Shown here in pieces: positions 1-9,248 of a stretch of DNA of 64,000 nt. This DNA is from Streptomyces sp. CB00455 (GTDB lineage Bacteria; Actinomycetota; Actinomycetes; Streptomycetales; Streptomycetaceae). The stretch is taken from positions 156,143 through 220,142 of the forward strand of contig NZ_LIVQ01000010.1 in the NCBI RefSeq assembly GCF_001905445.1, written 5' to 3'. The notes under the pieces are model-generated. The model was given only the letters and a program-made list of their open reading frames with translations. It did not search any database and was not told the DNA's origin. The position numbers were made by a program, and so were the translations under genes. How positions within the stretch are numbered: position 1 is the first letter of the stretch; the number at the start of each line of letters is the position of its first letter.

Positions 1-45
1 AACGCCAGACGCATTGCAACAACTTTCCTGCCCTGACCTGGCGTT
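1..45. promoter_or_regulatory. Inverted repeat upstream of the DUF4097 gene
   Basis: Perfect 8-bp arms AACGCCAG (1-8) and CTGGCGTT (38-45) flank a 29-base spacer about 90 bases ahead of the start codon. This could be an operator or the terminator of a gene outside the window; no T-run follows it. Confidence 0.25.
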
Positions 46-136
46 ACCACTACGGGAAGCAATATGGTCGTTGCCGACTCAGTGAAAGCAACGTAGCGTT
101 TTGGCTATCAGAAAGAACGAGCCGAAGGAAAAGACC

Positions 137-805
137 ATGCAGAAGTTCAGCACCCCCGCCCCGGTCTCCGCCGTCCTCGACATCCCGGCGGGCCGCATCC
201 GGCTCATCGCCGCCGACCGGGCCGACACCACGGTCGAGGTCCTGCCCGCGGATGCCTCGAACGGCCGCGACGTGAAGGCGGCGGAGCGGATCACCGTCGG
301 CTACGGCGACGGCGTCCTGCGGATCGAGGCCCCCGCGGCGAAGAACCGGATCCTCGGCACCTCCGGATCCGTCGAGGTGACCATCCAGCTGCCCGCCGGT
401 TCCCGCATCGAGGCGAAGGCGGCCAGCGCCGAATTCCGGGGCGTCGGACGGCTCGGCGACGTCGCCTTCGAGGGCGCGCACGGCTCGGTCAAGCTCGACG
501 AAACCGACGGCGCCCGCCTCACCCTCCTCGCCGGTGACGTCTCGGTCGGCCGTCTGGGCGGCCCCGCGCAGATCAGCACCCAGAAGGGCGACCTCCGCGT
601 CACCGAGGCCGTGCGCGGCACGGTCGTGCTGCGCACCGAGGCCGGCGACATCTCGGTCGGCGCCGCCCGCGGAGTCTGCGCCTCCCTGGACGCCGGCACC
701 GCCTACGGCCGGATCCACAACTCCCTCCGGAACGCCGACGGCGCCCCTGCCCTGAACATCCACGCGACCACCGCCTACGGCGACATCACCGCCCGCAGCC
801 TGTGA
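137..805 (+). CDS. DUF4097-family beta-strand repeat protein
   Basis: A 222-residue soluble protein built from repeated short beta-strands of the pattern G-x-h-x-V, seen from about residue 20 to the end (for example GDVSVGRLGG, GDLRVTE, GDISVG, YGDITARSL). This is the DUF4097/adhesin-like beta-helix fold; its biochemical role is unknown. In Streptomyces such genes often pair with a small regulator, which would lie left of the window. The ATG at 137 is chosen over the in-frame ATG at 101 because GAAGGA sits about 8 bases ahead of it. No signal peptide or membrane segment is seen. It converges on aroC with a 40-base gap that holds no obvious terminator. Confidence 0.75.
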   Translation: MQKFSTPAPVSAVLDIPAGRIRLIAADRADTTVEVLPADASNGRDVKAAERITVGYGDGVLRIEAPAAKNRILGTSGSVEVTIQLPAGSRIEAKAASAEFRGVGRLGDVAFEGAHGSVKLDETDGARLTLLAGDVSVGRLGGPAQISTQKGDLRVTEAVRGTVVLRTEAGDISVGAARGVCASLDAGTAYGRIHNSLRNADGAPALNIHATTAYGDITARSL

Positions 806-845
806 GCCCCACTGCCGAAGGAGCAGGCCGTCCAAGCTGCGGGCG

Positions 846-2033
846 TCATCGGATGCGCAGGCCCTCCAGGTAGGCGCGTGCGTTGCGGCGGGTCTCGGCG
901 AGCGAGTCGCCGCCGAACTTCTCCACCACCGCATCGGCCAGGACCAGGGCGACCATGGCCTCCGCGACGATGCCGGCCGCCGGGACGGCGCACACGTCCG
1001 AACGCTGGTGGTGAGCCGCTGCCGCCTCGCCTGTGGCGACGTCGACCGTGGCCAGGGCGCGCGGGACCGTTGCGATCGGCTTCATCGCGGCGCGCACGCG
1101 AAGCGGTTCGCCCGTCGTCAGCCCGCCTTCCGTGCCGCCCGCGCGGGACGTCGTGCGGGCGATGCCCTCCCGTGTCGGGACCATCTCGTCGTGAGCCCGC
1201 GAGCCCGGGACGCGGGCCAGGGCGAAACCGTCCCCCACCTCGACGCCCTTGATCGCCTGGATGCCCATCAGGGCCCCGGCCAGGCGGGCGTCCAGGCGGC
1301 GATCCCAGTGGACGTGCGAGCCGAGACCGACCGGGGCGCCGTACACGAGCACCTCCACCACTCCGCCCAAGGTCTCGCCGTCCTTGTGGGCCCGGTCGAT
1401 CTCCACGACCATCGCCCTGGATGCGGCCGGGTCCATGCAGCGCACCGGGTCCGCGTCCAGTCCCGGCACGTCCGCCGGGGTGGGGTACGCACCGTACGGG
1501 GCCTTGGCCGAGGCCAGTTCGACCACGTGCGACACGACCTCGATGCCGGCCGCCTCCCGCAGGAAGGAGCGTGCGACCGCCCCGAGCGCGACACGGGCCG
1601 CCGTCTCCCGGGCGCTGGCGCGTTCCAGCACCGGGCGGGCGTCGTCGAAGCCGTACTTCTGCATACCGGCCAGGTCGGCGTGGCCCGGGCGGGGACGGGT
1701 CAGCGGGGCGCCCCGGCCCGTCCCGTTCCGGAAGGCCGCACCATCCACCGGATCGGGCGACATGACCTGCTGCCACTTCGGCCACTCCGTGTTGGCGACC
1801 ATGACCGCCACCGGTGAACCGAGGGAGAGACCGTGGCGGACACCGCCCAGGAGCGTGACCTCGTCCTGTTCGAACCTCATCCGGGCGCCGCGGCCGTGGC
1901 CGAGCCGGCGCCGGGCGAGGTCGGCGGCCACCAGGGTGGTGGTCACCGGGACGCCGGCCGGGAGGCCCTCCAGTGTGGCCACCAGTGCCGGGCCGTGCGA
2001 CTCACCGGCGGTCAGCCAGCGCAGCCTGCTCAT
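846..2033 (-). CDS. aroC: Chorismate synthase
   Basis: Chorismate synthase converts 5-enolpyruvylshikimate-3-phosphate to chorismate, using reduced FMN. The 395-residue length is normal. Hallmarks are GESHGPAL near residues 10-17, RPGHADLAG near 115-123, ERASARETAARVA near 137-149 and AHHQRSD in the C-terminal third. It is the last gene of the leftward operon, 67 bases behind an aromatic-acid-type MFS gene. Sitting beside a DAHP synthase fusion, it is more likely a pathway-dedicated copy that raises chorismate supply than the housekeeping gene, but the housekeeping copy lies outside this window, so that is inference. Confidence 0.95.
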   Translation of the reverse strand: MSRLRWLTAGESHGPALVATLEGLPAGVPVTTTLVAADLARRRLGHGRGARMRFEQDEVTLLGGVRHGLSLGSPVAVMVANTEWPKWQQVMSPDPVDGAAFRNGTGRGAPLTRPRPGHADLAGMQKYGFDDARPVLERASARETAARVALGAVARSFLREAAGIEVVSHVVELASAKAPYGAYPTPADVPGLDADPVRCMDPAASRAMVVEIDRAHKDGETLGGVVEVLVYGAPVGLGSHVHWDRRLDARLAGALMGIQAIKGVEVGDGFALARVPGSRAHDEMVPTREGIARTTSRAGGTEGGLTTGEPLRVRAAMKPIATVPRALATVDVATGEAAAAHHQRSDVCAVPAAGIVAEAMVALVLADAVVEKFGGDSLAETRRNARAYLEGLRIR

Positions 2034-2100
2034 CGTGCCTCCCGGATCAGGACCATGACCCCGTCGTGGACCGGGGCTGTTTCAGCGCGAACGATCCGGT

Positions 2101-3441
2101 TCAACTGTCCGATGGGCATGAGCTCTTCCCTGCGAGGTGGATCGCCAGGGCGCCGACCAGGCCCGCCGCGGCGAAGGTGACGAAGGCCCACTGCTGCGCC
2201 CCCCTGGCAACGACGGCCCCGCCCAGTGCGGGGCCGACGACCGCGCCGAGACGGCCGATTCCGGTGGCCCAGCCCATGCCCGCGGCGAGCTGCGGAGCCG
2301 CATAGAGGGTGGGGACGGTGGCGTACACCATGACCTGGGCACTGAACAGCCAGATGCCGGTGACGGCGACGACCACGTAGGTGACGGGCAGTGGCAGCCG
2401 TACGGAGAGCAGCAGGGCGCCGGCCGCGGTCAGCAGGAACCAGACCGCCGAGACGCGGGCGGCTCCGAAGCGGGTGGCGACGGCGCCCGCGATCACCATG
2501 CCGGCGATCCCGCCCGCGTTGATGACGAGGAGAAAGACGACCGAGGACGTGGGGCCGTATCCTGCCGCCCGCATGAGCTGCGGCAGCCAGGTGCTCACGC
2601 CGTAGACCAGCAGCAGTCCGCAGAAGGACGCGGTCCACAGCAGCGGGGTGCCCCTCCGGCCGGCGCCGCGGAACAGGGTCAGGGCAGTGTGCCAGCGGGC
2701 CCGGAGCCCGGCCGCCGGCGCGGTGGCGGCGTGCGGTGGCCGCAGACCGTAACGTCGTGCCAGCTTGCGGGCCTCCGCTGTCCGCCCCCTGGCGAGCAGG
2801 ACGGCCGGAGACTCGGGCAGCAGCCACAGCAGCAGCGGCACGGCCACGAGCGCGGGCACGGCCCCGGCCCAGAACACCGAGCGCCAACCGCCGTCGGACG
2901 CCGCGGTGAGGCCCAGGACGGTCGCGAGCATGCCGCCGACGTGGTAGGAGGTCATCAGCGCCCCGGCGGTCAGGGCGGCCCGGGCGCCCGGCGCGAACTC
3001 CATCACCATGCTCAGGCAGGTGGGCATGACCCCGCCGAGGCCGAGGCCGGTGACGAACCGCCCCAGCCCGAAGGCATCGACGCCCTGCGCAACGGCGCAC
3101 AGGGCCGATCCGGCCGAGAACAGCAGGGTGCAGCCGACGATCACCGGCCGACGGCCGGCCCAGTCGGTGAGGTTGCCCGCGGCGAGGGCCCCGATGAGCA
3201 TGCCGAAGGTGGTCCAGCTGCCGACGGTCCCGGCGACGGCGGGGGTCAGGCCCAGCCCGGGGTCGGCGAGCATACGCGGCATCACCGCCCCGTAGACGTT
3301 GACGTCCATGCCGTCGAAGAGGACGACGAGCCAGCACAGGGCCGGCACGACGAGGGCACGACGGCGGGCCGGGCGGGGGGCCGGGCGGGGGGCCGCCGCG
3401 ACGGCTGCCCCCCGCCCGCCCAGGACTCGACTGGTCGTCAC
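2101..3441 (-). CDS. MFS transporter, aromatic acid:H+ symporter (AAHS) type
   Basis: A 446-residue carrier with about 12 hydrophobic helices. The segment after helix 1 (LFDGMDVNVYGAVMPRM) and the DWAGRRPVI loop between helices 2 and 3 match the AAHS group, whose members move hydroxybenzoates and related acids across the plasma membrane. The GTG at 3441 is chosen because the longer reading frame upstream is Arg/Pro-rich and unlike a membrane protein. It lies between the chorismate-lyase/DAHPS fusion and aroC in the same operon, which suits export or uptake of a hydroxybenzoate-like product. Substrate is inferred from subfamily and neighbours only. Confidence 0.85.
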   Translation of the reverse strand: MTTSRVLGGRGAAVAAAPRPAPRPARRRALVVPALCWLVVLFDGMDVNVYGAVMPRMLADPGLGLTPAVAGTVGSWTTFGMLIGALAAGNLTDWAGRRPVIVGCTLLFSAGSALCAVAQGVDAFGLGRFVTGLGLGGVMPTCLSMVMEFAPGARAALTAGALMTSYHVGGMLATVLGLTAASDGGWRSVFWAGAVPALVAVPLLLWLLPESPAVLLARGRTAEARKLARRYGLRPPHAATAPAAGLRARWHTALTLFRGAGRRGTPLLWTASFCGLLLVYGVSTWLPQLMRAAGYGPTSSVVFLLVINAGGIAGMVIAGAVATRFGAARVSAVWFLLTAAGALLLSVRLPLPVTYVVVAVTGIWLFSAQVMVYATVPTLYAAPQLAAGMGWATGIGRLGAVVGPALGGAVVARGAQQWAFVTFAAAGLVGALAIHLAGKSSCPSDS

Positions 3442-3623
3442 GCGGCGCCTGCCGGTGCCAGGACGTTGCCGGAGCCTGCGGCGAGGATGGTTCCGCGCAT
3501 GGGCGGGTGCCTTTCTGGGTCGAGGTGGGGCCGGCGGGAGGGACGGGGCCGGGACGGGCAGCCGGGGCCGTGGGGTACCGGCCTTCCCGACCGCCCGCCG
3601 TTCGGCGTCGCCCCGGTGTCCGC

Positions 3624-5369
3624 TCAGGTGGTGAGGCTGAGGGCGGGGGTGGTGGTGACGAGGAGGGTTGCGATCAGGTCGGCCAGGTGGAGGGACTGGG
3701 ACGGGTTGAGGCGGGGGTCGCACACGGTGTGGTAGCGGTGTCCGAGCCAGGTGTCGTCGATGTCCACGTCCACGCACTCGGTGACGTCGTCTCCCGAGAG
3801 CTCCAGGTGCACACCACCGGGAGGCGTCCCGGTCTCCCGGCAGGCGGCGAAGAAGCCGCGCAGTTCCTCTTCGATAGCCCGCATGGTGCGGGTCTTGACC
3901 CCACCCGGGCTGGTGACGCCGTTGCCGTGCATGGGGTCGCTGACGAAACGGTCGGCCAGCCCGACGGTCGAAGCCGCGGTGAGCAGTTCCCGGGCACGCT
4001 CGTAGGCCAGGGCCCGGCCCATCCGAAGGACGAAGGTGAGCCGGCCGGGGACGTTGTCCGGGTTCAAGGCCGCGTGCAGGGCGAGGAGTTCGTCAGGAGT
4101 GCAGCCGGGGCCGACCTTGACGGCGATCGGGTTGGCGATGCCGGAGGCGAACTCGATGTGCGGGCCGGTGAGGGACCGGGTGCGCTCACCGATCCACAGC
4201 AGGTGACCGGAGTGGGACCAGCGGGCGCCGTCGACGGGTGAGGTGCGGGTCTGGGGGAGTTCGTAGTCGAGGAGCAGGGCTTCGTGGGAGGTGTAGACCC
4301 CCGATCCGGCCAGGAAGGAGAGGGTCTTGGCCGACTCGCGGTAGGCGCGCAGCAGGTTGCCCGGGTCGGGGACCCGGCCGGCGGCGGTGAAGGCGGCGGC
4401 GTTGACGGCGTCACCGAGGTAGGAGGGCAGGGAGGTGTTGCCGCGTCGTTCGACGGATGACGAGCGCGGCTTGGCGTACTGGCCGGCGATCCGACCCACG
4501 GTGACGACCCGGGTCCCGGAGGCCTGGGCGATCCGCTCGGACATGGCGCGCAGCAGGTCGACACGGTTGCGTACGGCGCGGGGGGTGTTGTCGGTGAAGG
4601 TCTCGGCGCAGTCGCCGCCCTGGAGCAGGAACGCAGGGCCGGCGAGTTCGGCCCGCAGGGCGCGGGCTTCCGCCATCGGGACGAGCGGGTCGGCGTGGGC
4701 GAGGACCCGCCGGACGCGGGCCGTCTCCCTGGGGTCGGGCCAACGGGGCTGGTGGTCGGGGAGGGCGGCGCGGGACCCCGTCCCCGCCTCGGTCGTGGTG
4801 GTCACGAAGCGCGGGTTGAAGACCTCGTGCACGAGGACCGTGGCGTGGTTGGAGAAGGCGATCTCGTAGGCACGGCCGGGCGCGCCGGCGGGGAGCAGGC
4901 CGAACGGTTCGACGGTGAGGCCGGTGGCGAGGATCCGGCGGCGTTCGTACAGACCCAGGCTGCGCGTGTGCAGGCCGAAGGGGGTGTCGTCCCGGGGTAT
5001 GACGTGGGCGGCGTCGGTCTGGCGGAAGGTGATCAGGTTTTCGCTGACCACGGACCCCGCACGGTCGCGCAGGCGGGATCGGCGGATCCGCAGCTGCGGG
5101 TGGGGGCCGGCCCCGAAGACATCGGTGAGGTGACCGGAGGCCCGCAGCGCGGCCGGGTCGGGGCCGGGCAGTACCTCGGCCGAAAGCGGGGAGTCCATGA
5201 GTGATTGCAGCAGCACGGTCGTGGAGCCTTCGTTGCGCAGCATCATGCGGGTCGCGGACGGCAGCGCGGGGGGCTCGGCGAATTCGGGGTACGCGGACAA
5301 TCGAAACACCCTTGGGTCGGTGGTGGTCATCGTGGCGTGGCTGTGCGTGGGGTGGGGTGGCGCGGACAT
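3624..5369 (-). CDS. Chorismate lyase-like / class II DAHP synthase fusion
   Basis: A two-domain protein of up to 581 residues. Residues ~40-195 resemble the chorismate pyruvate-lyase (UbiC/DUF98) fold, with LRNEGSTTVLLQSL at 44-57 and a later SLGLYERRRIL segment. Residues ~205-581 are a short PhzC/AroH-type class II 3-deoxy-7-phosphoheptulonate synthase: GGDCAE (251-256), AGQYAKPRSSSVE (295-307), GPHIEFASGIANPIAVKVGP (402-421), SDPMHGNG and HLELSGDDVTEC. One polypeptide would thus hold the entry step of the shikimate pathway and an enzyme that takes chorismate to hydroxybenzoate plus pyruvate. An alternative start is ATG 5330; neither start has a clear Shine-Dalgarno. The DAHPS half is certain, the lyase half likely. 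Confidence 0.85.
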   Translation of the reverse strand: MSAPPHPTHSHATMTTTDPRVFRLSAYPEFAEPPALPSATRMMLRNEGSTTVLLQSLMDSPLSAEVLPGPDPAALRASGHLTDVFGAGPHPQLRIRRSRLRDRAGSVVSENLITFRQTDAAHVIPRDDTPFGLHTRSLGLYERRRILATGLTVEPFGLLPAGAPGRAYEIAFSNHATVLVHEVFNPRFVTTTTEAGTGSRAALPDHQPRWPDPRETARVRRVLAHADPLVPMAEARALRAELAGPAFLLQGGDCAETFTDNTPRAVRNRVDLLRAMSERIAQASGTRVVTVGRIAGQYAKPRSSSVERRGNTSLPSYLGDAVNAAAFTAAGRVPDPGNLLRAYRESAKTLSFLAGSGVYTSHEALLLDYELPQTRTSPVDGARWSHSGHLLWIGERTRSLTGPHIEFASGIANPIAVKVGPGCTPDELLALHAALNPDNVPGRLTFVLRMGRALAYERARELLTAASTVGLADRFVSDPMHGNGVTSPGGVKTRTMRAIEEELRGFFAACRETGTPPGGVHLELSGDDVTECVDVDIDDTWLGHRYHTVCDPRLNPSQSLHLADLIATLLVTTTPALSLTT

Positions 5370-5399
5370 GGCGGTGCGTACGGCCGGGACGGCGGAGGG

Positions 5400-6665
5400 T
5401 CAGAGCACTTCGGCGGGCTCCCGGAAGGCAGAGGTCTCGGCCACCACCTGGCCGATCAGCTTCGCGGCCGCCTCGGCCCCGTTGCCCGTCGGCGCGATGG
5501 CCCGGGACGCCTCCGCGGCCCGGGCACGGAAGTTCTCCGGTTCGTCGAAGGCCGTGCGCAGGATGGTGAGCAGCGTCTCGGCATCGGGCTCGGTGGCCGT
5601 GGTGTATCCGAGGTGGTCGAGCCGGGTCATGGCCTCCCGCTCGTGATACTCGTCCCGTCCGCTGAGCACGTAGGCGACCGGGGCGTCCATCACGGCGAGC
5701 TCGGTGACCGAGAGCCAGCCGGGGGGCGAAAGGATGACCTTGGCGTGCTTGACCAGGGAGTGCCAGTCGGCGACGTAGTCGACGAAGACGACTCCGTCCC
5801 GCTCCTCGGTGAAGGTCTGGCGGCCGATCACGACGAGTCGGGCCGTCGGGTGGTCGACGCGCAGCTTCTCGAAGGCGGTGAGGTAGTGACCGAGCAGCCG
5901 CTCCTTGTTCTCGGTGAACATGGTGGTGCCGCCGAAGCCGACGATGGCGTAGTCGGTGCCCTGCAGGCCGAAGCGGGCGTCGATCTCGGCGCGCGGTGCC
6001 GGGTCGGCTGCGCATTCGTCGCGGACGATCGGGCCGACGACGTGGCCGTTTCCGGCCGCGATGGCGTCGAACACCGGTGTGCCCCGGTCGAGTGCGGGAA
6101 CGCTGGGCTTGTCGGTGAGGACAGCGCGGGCGCGCCGGGTCACCCAGCCGAAGAGGGTGGTCAGCGAGGTCCGGATGGCGTTGACCTCTTCGGGGTCGTC
6201 GAGTTCGAAGCCGGCCTCCAGGAGCGTGGCGTTGTCGATCTGGCCGAGCGTGAAGTCGTAGCGCTCGGTGACCAGGACGTAGGGGACGCCGGAGATCTCG
6301 GCCGCCAGGCACGCGGCGACGTTGTAGTCGCTGACGACCACATCAGGCCGGACGGAGCCGATCAGTGCGACCGCGGCGAGCATCCGGTCGCCGCTGATGA
6401 ACGTCCGGTTGAGGTAGCCGGTGACGTACGAGGTCCAGTCGAAGTGGCGGGTGAGCTGCGAGGTGTTGGCGTGGTCCTGCTGGTCGGAGGCGGTGTGCAC
6501 ATGCACGCCGAGGGCCTCGAACATCGGGGTGAACAGAGCGCTCTTGGAACCGAGGTACGCGTGCTGCTGCGCTTCGGGGAACAGCGTGCGCACTTTCGCG
6601 GCCACCGCGAGGGCCCGCATGTTGTGGCCGGTGCCGGTCTCGGCCGGCAAGTGGAGGACCTTCAT
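5400..6665 (-). CDS. Glycosyltransferase, MurG/UDP-glycosyltransferase-like (GT-B)
   Basis: A 421-residue GT-B enzyme. The N-terminus MKVLHLPAETGTGHNMRA has the Gly-rich acceptor loop of MGDG-synthase/MurG-like enzymes. The C-terminal half carries a donor-binding region (YAIVGFGGTTMFTENKERLL, later SPPGWLSVTELAVMDAPVAY) comparable to the nucleotide-sugar site of that group. The ATG at 6665 is preceded by GAAAGGTG. It is third in the operon after rmlB and rmlA and 30 bases ahead of the fusion gene, so it probably transfers the dTDP-6-deoxyhexose made by those enzymes to the aromatic product. Donor and acceptor are inferred. Confidence 0.85.
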   Translation of the reverse strand: MKVLHLPAETGTGHNMRALAVAAKVRTLFPEAQQHAYLGSKSALFTPMFEALGVHVHTASDQQDHANTSQLTRHFDWTSYVTGYLNRTFISGDRMLAAVALIGSVRPDVVVSDYNVAACLAAEISGVPYVLVTERYDFTLGQIDNATLLEAGFELDDPEEVNAIRTSLTTLFGWVTRRARAVLTDKPSVPALDRGTPVFDAIAAGNGHVVGPIVRDECAADPAPRAEIDARFGLQGTDYAIVGFGGTTMFTENKERLLGHYLTAFEKLRVDHPTARLVVIGRQTFTEERDGVVFVDYVADWHSLVKHAKVILSPPGWLSVTELAVMDAPVAYVLSGRDEYHEREAMTRLDHLGYTTATEPDAETLLTILRTAFDEPENFRARAAEASRAIAPTGNGAEAAAKLIGQVVAETSAFREPAEVL

Positions 6666-6770
6666 CTGTTGGCACCTTTCGGGGTGGGAACGGGCAGGTC
6701 CGACCGGCCGGGCGGGAACCCGGCATGTCATGACGAGCCTGGCGGCAGGGCCGCGGCCTGCTGCGGGACG

Positions 6771-6804
6771 GGGCGCGGGGCAGTGGGGGGCGCGGGGCAG
6801 TGGG
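6771..6804. repeat. 17-bp perfect tandem repeat
   Basis: Two abutting copies of GGGCGCGGGGCAGTGGG (6771-6787 and 6788-6804) lie in the 193-base G-rich gap between rmlA and the glycosyltransferase gene. This is probably replication slippage; no function is visible. Confidence 0.6.
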
Positions 6805-6858
6805 ACGAGGGCGCGGGGGAGTGGAGGGGCGGGGAACGGAGGGGGCTCGGCCGGGGGC

Positions 6859-7728
6859 TCAGGCGCTCGCCAGCTCCATCACGTACTGCCCGTAGCCGGA
6901 TGAGGGGGAGAGCTCTTTGCCGAGCAGGGCCAGCTGCTCGCGGTCGATGTAGCCCATCCGGTAGGCGACCTCCTCCAGGCAGGAGATCCGGATGCCCTGG
7001 CGCTTCTCCAGCACCTGCACGAACATCGCGGCCTCCAGCAGGCTGTCGTGGGTGCCGGTGTCGAACCAGGCCGTGCCGCGTCCCAGGTTGACCAGGCGGG
7101 CCCGGCCCTCGCGGACGTAGGTGAGGTTGAGGTCGGTGATCTCCAGCTCGCCGCGGTCGGAGGGGGTGAGCCCGGCGGCCCGGCGCACCGCGTCGCCGTC
7201 GTACATGTACAGGCCGGTGACGGCGAGGTTGGAGGCGGGCGCGGCGGGCTTCTCCTCGAGGCCCACGATGGTGCCCCCCTCGTCGACGGTGGCCACTCCG
7301 TACCGTTCCGGGTCGCTGACCGGGTAGCCGAACAGGGTGCAGCCGTCGAGGCGTCCGGCCTCCGCGCGGAGCATGTCGGGCAGCCCGTGCCCGTAGAAGA
7401 TGTTGTCTCCGAGGATGAGGCAGATGTCCTGACCGTCCGCGAACCGGGCGCCCAGGGTGAGGGCCTCGGCAATGCCGCCGGCCTTGTGCTGCACGGTGTA
7501 GGTGAGCGAGACGCCGAGGCGTTCGCCGTCACCGAGGAGCGCCCGGTAGGTGTCGAGGTGCTGCGGAGAGGAGATGACCAGGATCTCGGTGATGCCGGCC
7601 TGCATGAGCACGGACAGCGGGTAGTAGATCATCGGCTTGTCGTAGACGGGCAGCAACTGCTTGGAGTGCACACTGGTGAGTGGGCGCAGGCGGGTGCCGG
7701 AGCCGCCGGCGAGGATGATGCCGCGCAT
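6859..7728 (-). CDS. rmlA: Glucose-1-phosphate thymidylyltransferase
   Basis: RmlA/RfbA makes dTDP-glucose from glucose-1-phosphate and dTTP. The 289-residue length is exact for the short RmlA class. Motifs are GGSGTRLRPLT (residues 8-18), the sugar-nucleotide region LPVYDKPMIYYPLS, LGDNIFYG, and GRGTAWFDTGTHDSLLEA near the C-terminus. AAGGGGGAA precedes the ATG at 7728. It follows rmlB by 80 bases. No rmlC or rmlD is present in the window, so the cluster supplies dTDP-4-keto-6-deoxyglucose; any further sugar tailoring must use other enzymes. Confidence 0.95.
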   Translation of the reverse strand: MRGIILAGGSGTRLRPLTSVHSKQLLPVYDKPMIYYPLSVLMQAGITEILVISSPQHLDTYRALLGDGERLGVSLTYTVQHKAGGIAEALTLGARFADGQDICLILGDNIFYGHGLPDMLRAEAGRLDGCTLFGYPVSDPERYGVATVDEGGTIVGLEEKPAAPASNLAVTGLYMYDGDAVRRAAGLTPSDRGELEITDLNLTYVREGRARLVNLGRGTAWFDTGTHDSLLEAAMFVQVLEKRQGIRISCLEEVAYRMGYIDREQLALLGKELSPSSGYGQYVMELASA

Positions 7729-7808
7729 GGTTCCCCCTTCGAGGCGCTTGGCGCAGGACGCCGGTTCACCGGGCGCGGGGCCCGGGGTGGGTGAGGTGGG
7801 ACGGGCCG

Positions 7809-8825
7809 TCAGCCGGCCTCGGTGGTCGTGCTCGGGTCGCCGGTGCGGACACCCGGGGCGACGGCGAGAAGGGGGCGCCACCAGTCGGTGTGCTCCCGGT
7901 ACCAGGTGATGGTCTCGGCGAGGCCGTCTTCGAAGGCGACCTCGGGGCGGTAGCCGAGGGCCCGCAGCTTGGAGTCGTCCAAGGCGTAGCGGCGGTCGTG
8001 GCCCTTGCGGTCGGCGACCCGGCGGACGGCGGACCAGTCGGCGCCGCATGCGTCGAGGATCAGTTCGGTGAGGCGCAGGTTGGTCAGTTCCCTGCCCCCG
8101 CCGATGTTGTAGACCTGCCCGGACTCGCCCTTGGCGAGGACGAGGTCGATGCCCCGGCAGTGGTCGTCGACGTGCAGCCAGTCGCGGACGTTGAGGCCGT
8201 CGCCGTACAGCGGCACCGATCCGCCCCGCAGGAGAGTGGTGACGAAGAGCGGGATGACCTTCTCGGGGAACTGGTACGGGCCGTAGTTGTTGCTGCAGCG
8301 CGTGATGGAGAGGTTCAGCCCGTGCGTCCGCGTGTATGCCAGGGCCAGCAGGTCGGCCCCGGCCTTGGCAGCCGCGTAGGGCGAGTTGGGGGCCAGGGGC
8401 CACTCCTCGGTCCAGGCGCCCTCGTCGATGGATCCGTAGACCTCGTCCGTGGAGATGTGGACGAATCTGGCCAGGCCCGCGGTGCGCGCGGCGTCCAGCA
8501 GGTTCTGGGTGCCGAGGACATTGGTACGGACGAACTCCGCCGGGTCCTGGATGGAACGGTCGACGTGGGTCTCGGCGGCGAAATTGACCACCGCGTCCAC
8601 ATCGGCGAGCAGGCGGGGGACGAGGTCCGGGTCGGCGATGTCACCTTCGACGAACCGCAGCCCGGGGTGATCCGCCACCGGGGCGAGGTTGGCGAGGTTG
8701 CCCGCGTACGTCAGCTTGTCGAGCACGGTCACGCGGTCGACCGCCAGCTCCGACCGGCCGTCGAGAAGTCTTCTCACATAATTTCCGCCGATGAAACCAG
8801 CGCCACCGGTCACCAATACGTGCAT
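7809..8825 (-). CDS. rmlB: dTDP-glucose 4,6-dehydratase
   Basis: An extended short-chain dehydrogenase of 338 residues that converts dTDP-glucose to dTDP-4-keto-6-deoxyglucose. The NAD-binding GGAGFIGGNY is at residues 7-16, the catalytic Asp-Glu pair is in HISTDEVYG, and the Tyr-xxx-Lys pair is in SPYAAAKAGAD. NNYGPYQFPEKVIPL and GDGLNVRDWLHVDDH are diagnostic for RmlB. It is the first gene of the leftward operon, facing a 423-base divergent promoter region. With rmlA it defines a deoxysugar branch. Confidence 0.95.
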   Translation of the reverse strand: MHVLVTGGAGFIGGNYVRRLLDGRSELAVDRVTVLDKLTYAGNLANLAPVADHPGLRFVEGDIADPDLVPRLLADVDAVVNFAAETHVDRSIQDPAEFVRTNVLGTQNLLDAARTAGLARFVHISTDEVYGSIDEGAWTEEWPLAPNSPYAAAKAGADLLALAYTRTHGLNLSITRCSNNYGPYQFPEKVIPLFVTTLLRGGSVPLYGDGLNVRDWLHVDDHCRGIDLVLAKGESGQVYNIGGGRELTNLRLTELILDACGADWSAVRRVADRKGHDRRYALDDSKLRALGYRPEVAFEDGLAETITWYREHTDWWRPLLAVAPGVRTGDPSTTTEAG

Positions 8826-9248
8826 GAAATGTATCCGCCCTTCGACGGTGTCACTCGATATTCCGCGGCGCGTGGCGCCGTCCGGAGAAATGCGGAAAGG
8901 AGGGAGGGCGTGACGATATCGCCTCTCCGATGTTTTTCGTTGCCCCCGTGCACTCCCGACCTGGACGCAAGCCAGGCCGGGAGGCGATGTCCCATGATCG
9001 TAGAACGTCGAACATGCCTGCGCAACACTATACTAGCCAAGGGCGAGGTCAACGGGGTGTGGCCGTGGCCGCGCGAAGGGCAATGGCTTCGTCAAGTTCG
9101 CACTTGGGAAGCTGAAGTGGAATTCAGCATTCCCCCAAGAGGCGTCGATGTGAAAAGTTTCGATACCGGATGAGCCGCTCCGGAAAGGCGGGCAGAAACT
9201 CGGGCGGCGGGTTGCGAAGCTGACCGGGGAACACTAGTTTCCGGCTGC
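8826..9248. promoter_or_regulatory. Divergent promoter region of the cluster
   Basis: This 423-base gap separates leftward rmlB from the rightward acyltransferase gene. It is more AT-rich than its surroundings and carries a TATACT hexamer near 9028 plus the putative operator at 8997-9018. No protein-coding signal is seen in it. Confidence 0.6.
8997..9018. promoter_or_regulatory. Putative ArsR-type operator, copy 1
   Basis: A 22-bp motif starting ATCGTAGAACGT matches 20 of 22 positions of the motif at 14791-14812 just ahead of the cluster arsR gene. In copy 2 the core is the palindrome AACGTT with outer GT/AC symmetry; copy 1 has one change in that core. It lies inside the divergent promoter region. 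Binding by the ArsR protein is inference. Confidence 0.5.

Noticed and set aside
2137..3735. A 532-codon plus-strand frame
   Set aside because: Shadow of the AAHS transporter on the other strand; Gly/Gln/Arg-rich without hydrophobic segments.
4411..6312. A 633-codon minus-strand frame bridging the glycosyltransferase and DAHPS genes
   Set aside because: Out-of-frame, Arg/Pro-rich shadow of two well-supported genes.
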